In this document: positions 1 to 7,849 of the stretch, piece by piece
How positions within the stretch are numbered: position 1 is the stretch's first letter
How the letters are laid out: each line of letters begins with the position of its first letter
Assembly (NCBI GenBank): GCA_002376715.1
Contig: DFOK01000069.1
Coordinates: 1 to 18,813 of the forward strand
DNA length: 18,813 bases
Reading direction: 5' to 3'
Origin: Bacteroidales bacterium UBA3543
GTDB taxonomy: Bacteria; Bacteroidota; Bacteroidia; Bacteroidales; UBA932
Notes under the pieces: generated by a model
Database searches by the model: none
The model's input: only the letters and a program-made list of their open reading frames with translations
What the model was told of the DNA's origin: nothing
Program-made: the position numbers and the translations under genes

Positions 1-45
1 ATTTTAAACGGAATTATTATACAAAGATAATGATTTTGCAGCAAA

Positions 46-942
46 ATGAGCATTTTAATTACAATTTCGTTATTATCCGAGAAAGAGGGATTCGTTGACT
101 GGGGATTTGCGCCGGTAGCGGAAATTGGAGAGAGCTATAGTCGATTCAGTGATTATATCTCCCGCGGAGAAAATGCCGATATGGGATATCTTGCAAGAAA
201 TATGGAGAAAAGGAAGGATCCCTCGTTGTTAGTTCCGGGTGCCCGTTCGATTATCTGTTTTCTAGCCCCTTACAGCAGCATAAAAAGCTCAGTGGCTGCA
301 TTTGCCCTTGGGGAAGATTATCACGATGTGATAAAAGATAAACTCCATAGAATCTCGCTGCATCTGTCGCAAGAATGCGCCAAGCATGGTCTGGAGTATC
401 AGGGACGCTGTTTTACCGACAGCGCACCGGTAATGGAGCGCCATTGGGCCGCTGAGGCAGGACTGGGTTTTATCGGCAAAAACAACTTTCTAATATCCCC
501 GAAATATGGATTGCGCACCCTGATCGGAGTGATTATCTGCAATATTCCACCGGAGTGGCTTGGAGAGAGAAAGGAGAAGATTGCAGAGGGTTGTGGGGAG
601 TGCCGGCGCTGTATAGATGCCTGTCCTGAAGGTGCACTCTATGCCCCCTTCCGGCTGGATGCGCGCAAATGTATCTCCTACCACACCATTGAGTCGCATG
701 AGCTCTATTCCGCCCGCCCTGTGGAGTACAAAGGTCAGATCTTCGGCTGCGAGATATGTCTCCGCGCCTGCCCCTACGACCGCGAGTCCGAAGGATGGAA
801 AGAATTGCGTACCAATGCTGAAGAAATAGTTTCCAAGAGTCCACAGGATTGGCAGGACATGGATGAAAAAGAATTTAAGGAACGGTTTGGCGATACACCT
901 TTAAGCCGCGCCGGCCTTGATAAAATAAAGAACAATTTATGA
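46..942 (+). CDS. queG: Epoxyqueuosine reductase QueG
   Basis: QueG carries out the last step of queuosine synthesis: cobalamin-dependent reduction of epoxyqueuosine to queuosine at tRNA position 34, in the cytoplasm. The 298-residue product has the family core 'DSAPVMERHWAAEAGLGFIGKN' split around D125 (the expected general acid in DSAP) and the GFIGKN turn near 141-146. Two ferredoxin-type cluster motifs follow: C183/C186/C189/C193 (CGECRRCIDACP) and C235/C238/C242 (CEICLRACP), with C209 in the RKCISY motif, enough for two [4Fe-4S] clusters. It lacks the C-terminal HEAT-like extension of the longer E. coli protein, which is usual for short family members. The start is fixed by an in-frame stop at 31-33. 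The stop overlaps the next ATG by 4 nt (939-942), so the GSCFA gene is translationally coupled. tgt, another queuosine gene, lies about 6 kb downstream. Confidence 0.95.
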   Translation: MSILITISLLSEKEGFVDWGFAPVAEIGESYSRFSDYISRGENADMGYLARNMEKRKDPSLLVPGARSIICFLAPYSSIKSSVAAFALGEDYHDVIKDKLHRISLHLSQECAKHGLEYQGRCFTDSAPVMERHWAAEAGLGFIGKNNFLISPKYGLRTLIGVIICNIPPEWLGERKEKIAEGCGECRRCIDACPEGALYAPFRLDARKCISYHTIESHELYSARPVEYKGQIFGCEICLRACPYDRESEGWKELRTNAEEIVSKSPQDWQDMDEKEFKERFGDTPLSRAGLDKIKNNL

Positions 943-1796
943 TGAAGCTACAGACCCCGGTAGAGTGCGCTCCTTTGAAAGAGCGACTCGGATATAAGAA
1001 TAAATATTTATTTATCGGCTCCTGCTTTGCAGCCGAAATTGGTTCCATAATGATGGAACTCGAATTTGATGTGCTTCTTAACCCCTTTGGAGTACTCTAC
1101 AACCCCGCCTCTATCTATTCTTCCATAAAAAGACTCTCTTCGGGTATCCCATTTACAGAAAAGGATATCATCACGGATAATGGGCGCTACACCTCCTTTT
1201 TCCATCACAGCACTTTTACAAGGGAGAGTGCAGAGGAGTTTCTGGCTAACGCCAATGCTTCTCTGGAGAGGGATAGCGCAAGGTTTGCCACTGCCGATAC
1301 CTGCGTAGTGACTCTTGGAACTGCCTGGGTATTCAAACATTTGGAGCGCGATATAATTGTTTCCAATTGCCATAAGATACATCCGGCGCAATTTCGCAGG
1401 GAGCGTCTTGAGACCGAAGAAGTGACAGGTATGTTGTGCGAGATAGTGGAGGCACACCCCGACAAAAAGTGGATATTTACCGTAAGTCCGATAAGGCACC
1501 TAAAAGATACCGCTCACGGCAATCAGCTCAGCAAATCGATCCTTTTGCTTGCAATCGACCGCCTGCAACAACTTCATCCGGAGGTGGAATATTTTCCGGC
1601 TTATGAGATTATGATGGATGAATTGCGTGATTACCGCTTTTACACGGAAAATATGACGCATCCTACCGACCAAAGTATCCGTTACATCTTTGATCGATTT
1701 TGCGATTATGCAATAGATGCTTCGGAAATGGCCGCGATAGCCGAAGCGAAAAAACGCCTAAAGGCATCGCGGCACATCGGTTTTACTTCGAAATGA
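939..1796 (+). CDS. GSCFA-domain protein (SGNH-hydrolase-like)
   Basis: This 285-residue protein carries the motif that names the GSCFA family: G27-S28-C29-F30-A31 in the first 31 residues, followed by NPFGVLYNP (48-56). Other conserved-looking blocks are LGTAWVF (126-132), SPIRH (183-187) and a late THPT block with H241. The pattern resembles an SGNH-type hydrolase fold, with S28 as possible nucleophile and a C-terminal D/H pair (H241), but substrate and reaction are unknown. No signal peptide or membrane segment is visible, so a cytoplasmic location is inferred. The ATG at 939 overlaps the queG stop (ATGA); a second in-frame ATG at 942 directly follows, so the start could be one codon later. 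The last 14 nt overlap the tail of the minus-strand macroglobulin gene. Confidence 0.9.
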   Translation: MMKLQTPVECAPLKERLGYKNKYLFIGSCFAAEIGSIMMELEFDVLLNPFGVLYNPASIYSSIKRLSSGIPFTEKDIITDNGRYTSFFHHSTFTRESAEEFLANANASLERDSARFATADTCVVTLGTAWVFKHLERDIIVSNCHKIHPAQFRRERLETEEVTGMLCEIVEAHPDKKWIFTVSPIRHLKDTAHGNQLSKSILLLAIDRLQQLHPEVEYFPAYEIMMDELRDYRFYTENMTHPTDQSIRYIFDRFCDYAIDASEMAAIAEAKKRLKASRHIGFTSK

Positions 1797-4700
1797 TCTT
1801 CATAGAGCCTGTATGCCCTCTGTATTCATTTGCGTAGAGCGACTCTATCTCCACAAGTGAGGTCGAGAAAGTGCCCTCCTGCGTGATATAGAAGCGTTCT
1901 TCGATGGTCAGATTTCCTTCGGGCAACAGCTCAAAATAGTAATTGGTAAGCGACTCATGCTGCTCCTTATAAAATTCTCCCCAAAATCCCGTGAAGAAGA
2001 ATGATCTCTCATCCAAAGGATAGAAGCAGGCGGGGCGCATCGCTTTCATTCTCACAAAACTGCGGTTTTCGCTATTCTTGATATAATATCGGGCAATAAT
2101 TTCATCTCCGACATTGAGTTTATCACCATCCTTTATCGTTTTCGAATCGGAAGCTCTTACAAATTCACAGGCAACCTCGATCTCATTTGCCGCAGGCTTA
2201 ACATCATCGATCACGGTATCATAAGTGTAATAAACTGCACCCAGTTTGAGATCTTTTGCCCCACTGGAGACCAGCGCATGCACGGCGTCAGTAGTAGCGA
2301 CCGTGTTTTCCCAGGCCTGGTTGTGCTTCTGAAGCAGCATCCACAATGCCAGCGAATCCACCATATCTTTCTCGCCAAGTCTGGCGAAAAGTGTCATCAG
2401 CTTAGCGTGAGCGTAAATCTCGCTATTCATAAGACCTCTGAAAGGCATTACCGCATTTGGGAAATAACATCCGATTGTAGGATTTACCACCGCATAGTCC
2501 TTGAGCGAAGCATTGAGATCGGCAATTCTCGATTCAAACTTTTTATTCCAATAATCGGTCTCCTTGCAGTTGAGTAATATGTGGGCAAGGCGAGCCTTAT
2601 TGAGAATTACAATCTTTTGCCAACCATCGGCAGTTTCCGACAGGAATTCCTTAAAAGCAGTAGATGCTTTCCCCTTCATCTGATGCTCCAAATAGTAACT
2701 GCGCACATAGAAGCGGTCGATGAAGTTAAAGGAATTATATCCGGTGCGACTATAGGTTTCACGGATCCTCTCATCGATATAACCTACTGCACTTTCCACA
2801 AGTTTTTTCTCCGCCTCACTAAACTCTATCGCGCCGAAATCGCGCAACTGGGCCAGTTTTTCGAGGAAAAAGAGCGTAATCCGCTCGGAAGAGGGCATAC
2901 CGTCAAACCAGGCAAAGCCTCCATCGGAATTGTGAAATTTCGAAAGTGCTGTTATCGCCTCATTACGGAAATTCTCCACCGATGCGCTATCCACTTCCTT
3001 CTGATCCAGGGTCAGCACTTTTGCTCTCATCTGATTGATATAAAGAGCTACAGTCCAATCTATCACATTATTGGATTCAGGCTTTGAGACCACCGGCAGC
3101 GACTCTTTCACAGCAGTGAGAGTGGAGTATGTGGCATGTTCGATCCGAGGGTTGCGCGCTTTGATGCGTTTGTGAAGCTGATCCTCATAATATTTGTGGC
3201 CGTAAGGCCCTCCTATTACAAAGGAAGCAGCTTCGGTAATGGTAATCTCCTTCGGGAGAATGGTTACAATATGTTTCTCGCCATCGCTGAAATTACCCGC
3301 TTTGAAACGGATAACAACTCCGAGTTTGCTGACATTTTCAGGCGGAGTAATGCTCCAGGCGAGTTCCTTCTGCGCACCTACTGCAAGAGTAAGTGCCTTT
3401 GCTTCCGTATCTTTAAGGTTTAACTCCTCCCCTGTCTCTTCGTTGTAAAACTTTATGTAACCATTGCCCTTAAGTTGTTCTTCGGCTAGATTGACCACTT
3501 TACTCTTTATGACGATTTTGTCGCCTTCGCGAATGAAAAGAGGAATATTGGGTACAACCATCAGCTCTTTGCGCACTATCAATGAGCGTTCGGCATTACC
3601 GGTTTTAAGGGACTTGTCATAGCCCATCACCAGCACACGGAAGGTCGAAAGAAGGTCTCCGGTGGTATATTCCACCTCCACTTTCCCATCACTATCGCTC
3701 CTGAGATGAGGATAGAAGGCGATAAGTTCACCGAATTGCGACCTTATGGTCATCTCTTCACTTCCGGCCGCTGCTTTTTCATCAACGCTGCTCTCTTCTG
3801 CTATATCCGACACCAGAGGTATAGATTCGGCTAGGTAATTAGTCATATCCCTGGCAGAACTCCTGGCGACCATTTCCTTTGTTTCCAATCGGTATCCGTA
3901 AATGGGCTGATAGCGGTAAGCAAGGGTTGTTTTTATATAGGGTGCGAAATTATAGACCTTTACAGATAGAGGGCTGAATGAGAATGAGTTGGCTCCATAC
4001 CTGTCGGTGGTTTTGTCAAAGATTGAGACCACATATTCGGCATCGGGAGCTCCCGTAATGGTGAATTTCTCCTTTGTTTGAGGGCCGGTGCAATCTCTGA
4101 AGGACTCTATATCCATACTGAAAAGTACTTTGCCCGGACGGGAGAATTCATATCGATTGTCAATTGGCTCTCCGTTGCGGAATCCGAAAACGGAAAGTTT
4201 TATTGAACTGCGATATTCCTCCTTATAAGGCAGCGTAACTCTCACTACCTCATTTTTGAGATGTAAAGACTCTCTGTGATGACATTTATGATTGTCAAAA
4301 AGACCTACTTCAAGATAGAGGTCATCTTCAGTCGTACCGAGGAGAAAATCTATACCGTTTTCGGTTACAATGGGATAGTAAAAATATTTCGCTTTAAAAG
4401 GCAAACGCTTTTCATTTATATCGAATACCACAATATTTGTCTTACCCTCAATAGTAATTCCCCTGTAAACGGCGCTGTATGCGAGAGTATATTTTCCGGA
4501 CTTCACAGAGGCAAAATCAAATGGAACTTCTCTATTTGATGATACCGTTGCGCTTCTGACCACCTTCCCATCCTGCAACAAAGAATAAGTAACTTTCGTA
4601 GCATAAGGACGGTAATTAAGATTATCAACTGTAAATGTCACAGCCTTGACCTCATTTTTCTCCACGATCACACTCGAAAGTCCGCTGTCAGGGTCTGTGA

Positions 4701-6618
4701 CACTTTGTGACATCGGAACTGAAAAACGGAGTCCCATCACAAGAGGAATGTCGGAAACCCTTACCGTAGTGCTCTTGCTATGGGTTTCTCCCTGCGGGTC
4801 GGTAACTTTGGCATCAATCACAAACGCAATGACATCCTCCGAATGCAGTGCCGGGTTGAAATGCTCTCCTGCGGGATGTTCTGCAACAAAGGATATCTCA
4901 AACCGTCCATCATTATCCGATAAAACTTCTCCGGAGGCTACCTCTGCTTCATAAGAGTAGAAGTTGGATTTACGGCCCGGATACCATTCGGAACGGCGCG
5001 TAACAGTGTATTCTACCTTGCTTCCCGCAATGGAGTAGCCGGCAAAACTCTCCACGGTGCCCTTTTGGCGCACAACGTCCGAAAAAACATAAACGCCATC
5101 ATTCTTCTCCAATTTAAAGTCAAAATTGGGCCTTTTATAGGTCTCAACCCGCACCTCACCAAGAGAGCGGTATCCCGACATAATATGATACATGCCGTTT
5201 TTGCTCTCTTCAGGAAGTGTGAAAAAACCGCTGGCGGATCCCATATCGTTTGTCACCACTTTAAAGGTTCCCAAAGGCTTATCTTCAGAAGTATGACGTA
5301 TCGAAAGCTCTATTGGCTTGTTGGCCAAAACCTCACCCCTTTCTCTATCGCTTTTATAGCAGATTACCTTGAAGAAAATGGTATCGGAGGGCTTGTAAAG
5401 CTTGCGGTCAGTGTAGAGTGCCATGTTCTCAAACATATATGTTCGCTCCTCAGTATCTTCCTCATAATTATCTATTGACAAAAACGGAGCGTAAATATCC
5501 TTGCCTGCTGAGACTCTGAGTGTCCAGACTATAAACTCATTGCCCTTTTTCTTTTCGAGCTTCAGAGGAAGTGAGGTGAATCCCTTTTGGGTGACTACGC
5601 ATTTCTTTGTAGGAGTGAGCTTTGTCACACCAAAACGGGTTTTTATATCCGAATCTCTGTACGCTTCAGCCAAAACCTCTTTATAGGGCTTGCCTGTAAC
5701 AATATCGGCCGCATATATTTCCTGGACATTGCCCACCTTGCGAAGTCCCGTAGCCACCGAACTTACGCTTAAGACACTATAAGAATTATGTTTCCCTGAA
5801 TGGAAATGGAGAATATAATTGCCTGCTGCTCCACAGGAAATGGTGTCTTGCCGTTCCGATGAAATATTGTACTCATTAGGCATATCGTAGGTACGGGAAA
5901 AAACCTTTGTAGATATGCGCTTGAGATTGAACTTATCGAGTTTATAGCCCCCTTCCCAGAAACGGTTATCATCAAGGCGGTATATATCGAGAGTAACACG
6001 ACTGAGATTGCGTGTTCCTATTTCGATGGTCAGATCTTGATGCGGGATATATTGTGTCTTATGTGAAACAATACTTGCCGATAAATCCTCAGATTCCATC
6101 TCTTCTATTAACCGTTTCACCTCATTGTAATAGTAGTCTTTGGAAGAGTGACCTTTTAGCACTTCCAAACAACGTGCTTTCAAGGCCAGGTAGTCGGCAC
6201 CGCTCTGATCATTTTTGTCGGCTATCTCATATCTTTCATACTCAAGCTTAATATAATGGAGCCTCAAAACTCTTGGATGGTCTGAATACTTGGCAATGCT
6301 TTCGTCAAGGTTAGCATACAAAATGTCCATCTGTTGAGAGACTTTCGGATAGTAGGAATTGGCCTCTTTCCAATTGTATTCTTGAAGCTGTTCCTGCTTT
6401 TTCTCGCGTATAACGAGCAATTCAAGGTCATCACCCGATTTCTCTGCAAGAGCTTCCAGTTCGTCGAGGTATTTGACGGCAGTCTGGGGAAGACCCTTTT
6501 TTTCGGCCTTCTCTACTTTCTTCCACAAATCGCTGTAATCAACTGATTTGTAAGATTGTACGTTTATCATGGATGTCATAGGTATTATCAACAATAAAAA
6601 AGTGAGCAATCGTTTCAT
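1783..6618 (-). CDS. Alpha-2-macroglobulin family protein (MG2 domain), exported, without thioester motif
   Basis: A 1611-residue exported protein of the bacterial alpha-2-macroglobulin family, which is thought to trap or inhibit proteases at the envelope. An N-terminal signal peptide (about 1-22, hydrophobic LLTFLLLIIP core) has no lipobox cysteine, so Sec export by signal peptidase I is inferred. Residues about 23-180 are charged and helical. An MG2-type domain is seen at about 395-490 (YTDRKLYKPSDTIFFKV). The macroglobulin core lies at about 955-1045, with FYPHLRSDSDGKV and PNIPLFIREGD. A helical toroid-like domain follows from about 1165 (HNSDGGFAWFDGMPSSE, 1229-1245). Where the thioester CxEQ is expected (about 1175-1190) the sequence reads LPVVSKPESNNVIDW, with no cysteine and no EQ, so covalent trapping is unlikely. 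The ATG at 6618 is preceded by a minus-strand TATTTTTG promoter element. No penicillin-binding-protein partner gene lies beside it. Confidence 0.92.
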   Translation of the reverse strand: MKRLLTFLLLIIPMTSMINVQSYKSVDYSDLWKKVEKAEKKGLPQTAVKYLDELEALAEKSGDDLELLVIREKKQEQLQEYNWKEANSYYPKVSQQMDILYANLDESIAKYSDHPRVLRLHYIKLEYERYEIADKNDQSGADYLALKARCLEVLKGHSSKDYYYNEVKRLIEEMESEDLSASIVSHKTQYIPHQDLTIEIGTRNLSRVTLDIYRLDDNRFWEGGYKLDKFNLKRISTKVFSRTYDMPNEYNISSERQDTISCGAAGNYILHFHSGKHNSYSVLSVSSVATGLRKVGNVQEIYAADIVTGKPYKEVLAEAYRDSDIKTRFGVTKLTPTKKCVVTQKGFTSLPLKLEKKKGNEFIVWTLRVSAGKDIYAPFLSIDNYEEDTEERTYMFENMALYTDRKLYKPSDTIFFKVICYKSDRERGEVLANKPIELSIRHTSEDKPLGTFKVVTNDMGSASGFFTLPEESKNGMYHIMSGYRSLGEVRVETYKRPNFDFKLEKNDGVYVFSDVVRQKGTVESFAGYSIAGSKVEYTVTRRSEWYPGRKSNFYSYEAEVASGEVLSDNDGRFEISFVAEHPAGEHFNPALHSEDVIAFVIDAKVTDPQGETHSKSTTVRVSDIPLVMGLRFSVPMSQSVTDPDSGLSSVIVEKNEVKAVTFTVDNLNYRPYATKVTYSLLQDGKVVRSATVSSNREVPFDFASVKSGKYTLAYSAVYRGITIEGKTNIVVFDINEKRLPFKAKYFYYPIVTENGIDFLLGTTEDDLYLEVGLFDNHKCHHRESLHLKNEVVRVTLPYKEEYRSSIKLSVFGFRNGEPIDNRYEFSRPGKVLFSMDIESFRDCTGPQTKEKFTITGAPDAEYVVSIFDKTTDRYGANSFSFSPLSVKVYNFAPYIKTTLAYRYQPIYGYRLETKEMVARSSARDMTNYLAESIPLVSDIAEESSVDEKAAAGSEEMTIRSQFGELIAFYPHLRSDSDGKVEVEYTTGDLLSTFRVLVMGYDKSLKTGNAERSLIVRKELMVVPNIPLFIREGDKIVIKSKVVNLAEEQLKGNGYIKFYNEETGEELNLKDTEAKALTLAVGAQKELAWSITPPENVSKLGVVIRFKAGNFSDGEKHIVTILPKEITITEAASFVIGGPYGHKYYEDQLHKRIKARNPRIEHATYSTLTAVKESLPVVSKPESNNVIDWTVALYINQMRAKVLTLDQKEVDSASVENFRNEAITALSKFHNSDGGFAWFDGMPSSERITLFFLEKLAQLRDFGAIEFSEAEKKLVESAVGYIDERIRETYSRTGYNSFNFIDRFYVRSYYLEHQMKGKASTAFKEFLSETADGWQKIVILNKARLAHILLNCKETDYWNKKFESRIADLNASLKDYAVVNPTIGCYFPNAVMPFRGLMNSEIYAHAKLMTLFARLGEKDMVDSLALWMLLQKHNQAWENTVATTDAVHALVSSGAKDLKLGAVYYTYDTVIDDVKPAANEIEVACEFVRASDSKTIKDGDKLNVGDEIIARYYIKNSENRSFVRMKAMRPACFYPLDERSFFFTGFWGEFYKEQHESLTNYYFELLPEGNLTIEERFYITQEGTFSTSLVEIESLYANEYRGHTGSMKIISK

Positions 6619-6653
6619 AACCTCTTGATTTTATGTTTAATCAATAGTGTTTC

Positions 6654-6661
6654 CAAAAATA
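6654..6661 (-). promoter_or_regulatory. Bacteroidota-type -7 element (TATTTTTG) for the macroglobulin gene
   Basis: On the minus strand this reads TATTTTTG, matching the Bacteroidota TAnnTTTG consensus. It would start transcription near 6648, leaving a leader of about 30 nt before the ATG at 6618. No good TTTG -33 element sits at 19-21 nt; the nearest TTTG is at 24 nt (6686-6689 on the plus strand, as CAAA). It lies only 14 nt from the opposite-facing tgt element. Confidence 0.5.
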
Positions 6662-6675
6662 TGCCATTAATTTCA

Positions 6676-6683
6676 TACCTTTG
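6676..6683 (+). promoter_or_regulatory. Bacteroidota-type -7 element (TACCTTTG) for the tgt operon
   Basis: TACCTTTG matches TAnnTTTG. A partial -33 (TTTC, 6650-6653) lies 22 nt upstream. Transcription would begin near 6690, giving a leader of about 13 nt to the ATG at 6703. This argues against the in-frame ATG at 6625, which lies upstream of the promoter. Confidence 0.55.
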
Positions 6684-6702
6684 CTCAAATTTAGCAAAAG
6701 AG

Positions 6703-7836
6703 ATGAGATTCACGCTACAAGCGAAGGATAAAAGTGGTACAGCAGCAAGGTGCGGAGTGATGGAAACCGACCACGGAAGGATTGAAACCCCGATTTTCAT
6801 GCCTGTAGGTACGGTAGGTTCCGTAAAGGGAGTCTATCACCGCGATCTTGAGGAAGATATCGGTGCGGAGATTATTCTGGGTAATACCTATCATCTCTAC
6901 CTTCGTCCCGGACTTGATATTCTCAGTCAGGCGGGCGGACTGCACAAGTTCATATCCTGGGACAAACCCATCCTGACCGATAGCGGCGGATATCAGGTTT
7001 TCTCACTCGCGCAGTGCCGCAAACTTACCGACGAGGGATATGAGTTTCAATCTCACATCGATGGCTCAAGGCACATCTTCACCCCGGAAAACAATATCGA
7101 TATACAACGCATCATAGGTGCTGACATAATAATGGCACTCGATGAGTGCTGCCCCGGTGAGGCTGACTATAAATACGCATCCGATTCGCTGGACCTTACC
7201 CTGAAGTGGCTCAAGCGTTGTATTGCTCGATTTGACGGCACGGAGCCCGTGTATGGCCACCATCAGGCCTTCTTCCCGATAGTCCAGGGGTGCATTTATC
7301 CTGACCTGAGACGCAAGGCTGCCGAGGAGCTTACTGCTCTCGACAGGGAGGGTTATGCCATAGGAGGACTCTCAGTGGGCGAGCCCACCGAACTGATGTA
7401 TCAAATGATAGAGGAGGTGCATCCGATTCTGCCCCGGGATAAGCCTCGTTATCTGATGGGAGTGGGCACTCCTGCAAATATCCTCGAGGCAATCGCCCGG
7501 GGAATTGATATGTTTGACTGTGTCATGCCTACACGTAACGGACGAAATGGGATGCTATTTACAAGCGAGGGCATTATTAATATCCGCAACCGCAAATGGG
7601 CAGAAGACTTCTCCCCCATCGATCCCGATGGTACATCTTTTGTTGACAGGAGATACACCAAGGCCTATTTGAGACACCTCTTCATTGCCGGAGAGATGCT
7701 CGGAGCCCAGATTGCAAGTGAGCATAATCTCGCTTTTTATCTCAACCTTGTGAGAATGGCCCGCGAGCATATCCTCAAGGGAGATTTCAACTCCTGGAAA
7801 TGCGCCATGGTAACAAAACTTCAAACAAGACTTTAA
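6703..7836 (+). CDS. tgt: Queuine/preQ1 tRNA-guanine transglycosylase Tgt
   Basis: Tgt exchanges guanine 34 of GUN-anticodon tRNAs for the queuosine precursor preQ1. The chosen ATG gives 377 residues and the usual N-terminus (MRFTLQAKD). An in-frame ATG at 6625 would add 26 unrelated residues and lies upstream of the promoter. Visible family motifs are ETPIFMPVGTVGSVKGV (about 28-44), ILGNTYHLYLRPG (58-70), the catalytic DSGGYQVFSLA (D93), FPIVQG (191-196), GGLSVGEP (221-228), YLMGVGTP (250-257) and FDCVMPTRNGRNG with nucleophile D272. The zinc site is altered: where the family has CxCxxC, this protein reads DGTSFVD (309-315), so all three cysteines are absent, although H341 of HNLAFYL remains. 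It begins a likely operon: the permease gene follows 13 nt later. queG upstream belongs to the same pathway. Confidence 0.96.
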   Translation: MRFTLQAKDKSGTAARCGVMETDHGRIETPIFMPVGTVGSVKGVYHRDLEEDIGAEIILGNTYHLYLRPGLDILSQAGGLHKFISWDKPILTDSGGYQVFSLAQCRKLTDEGYEFQSHIDGSRHIFTPENNIDIQRIIGADIIMALDECCPGEADYKYASDSLDLTLKWLKRCIARFDGTEPVYGHHQAFFPIVQGCIYPDLRRKAAEELTALDREGYAIGGLSVGEPTELMYQMIEEVHPILPRDKPRYLMGVGTPANILEAIARGIDMFDCVMPTRNGRNGMLFTSEGIINIRNRKWAEDFSPIDPDGTSFVDRRYTKAYLRHLFIAGEMLGAQIASEHNLAFYLNLVRMAREHILKGDFNSWKCAMVTKLQTRL

Positions 7837-7849
7837 CAGCTACGGCACG

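Noticed and set aside
31..38. TGATTTTG upstream of queG as a promoter -7 element
   Set aside because: It departs from TAnnTTTG at the second base and would place the transcript start at the ATG itself; too little upstream sequence is in the window to judge.
1008..1499. 163-codon minus-strand open frame opposite the GSCFA gene
   Set aside because: The plus-strand gene has clear family motifs; the antisense product has none.
2581..3087. 168-codon plus-strand open frame, and similar ones at 2278-2577, 3136-3423, 4646-4954 and 5065-5478
   Set aside because: They lie wholly antisense to the intact macroglobulin gene, and their translations show no domain or start context; they are shadow frames.
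6625..6702. N-terminal extension of Tgt by 26 residues
   Set aside because: The extension is unlike any TGT N-terminus and begins upstream of the likely promoter at 6676-6683.
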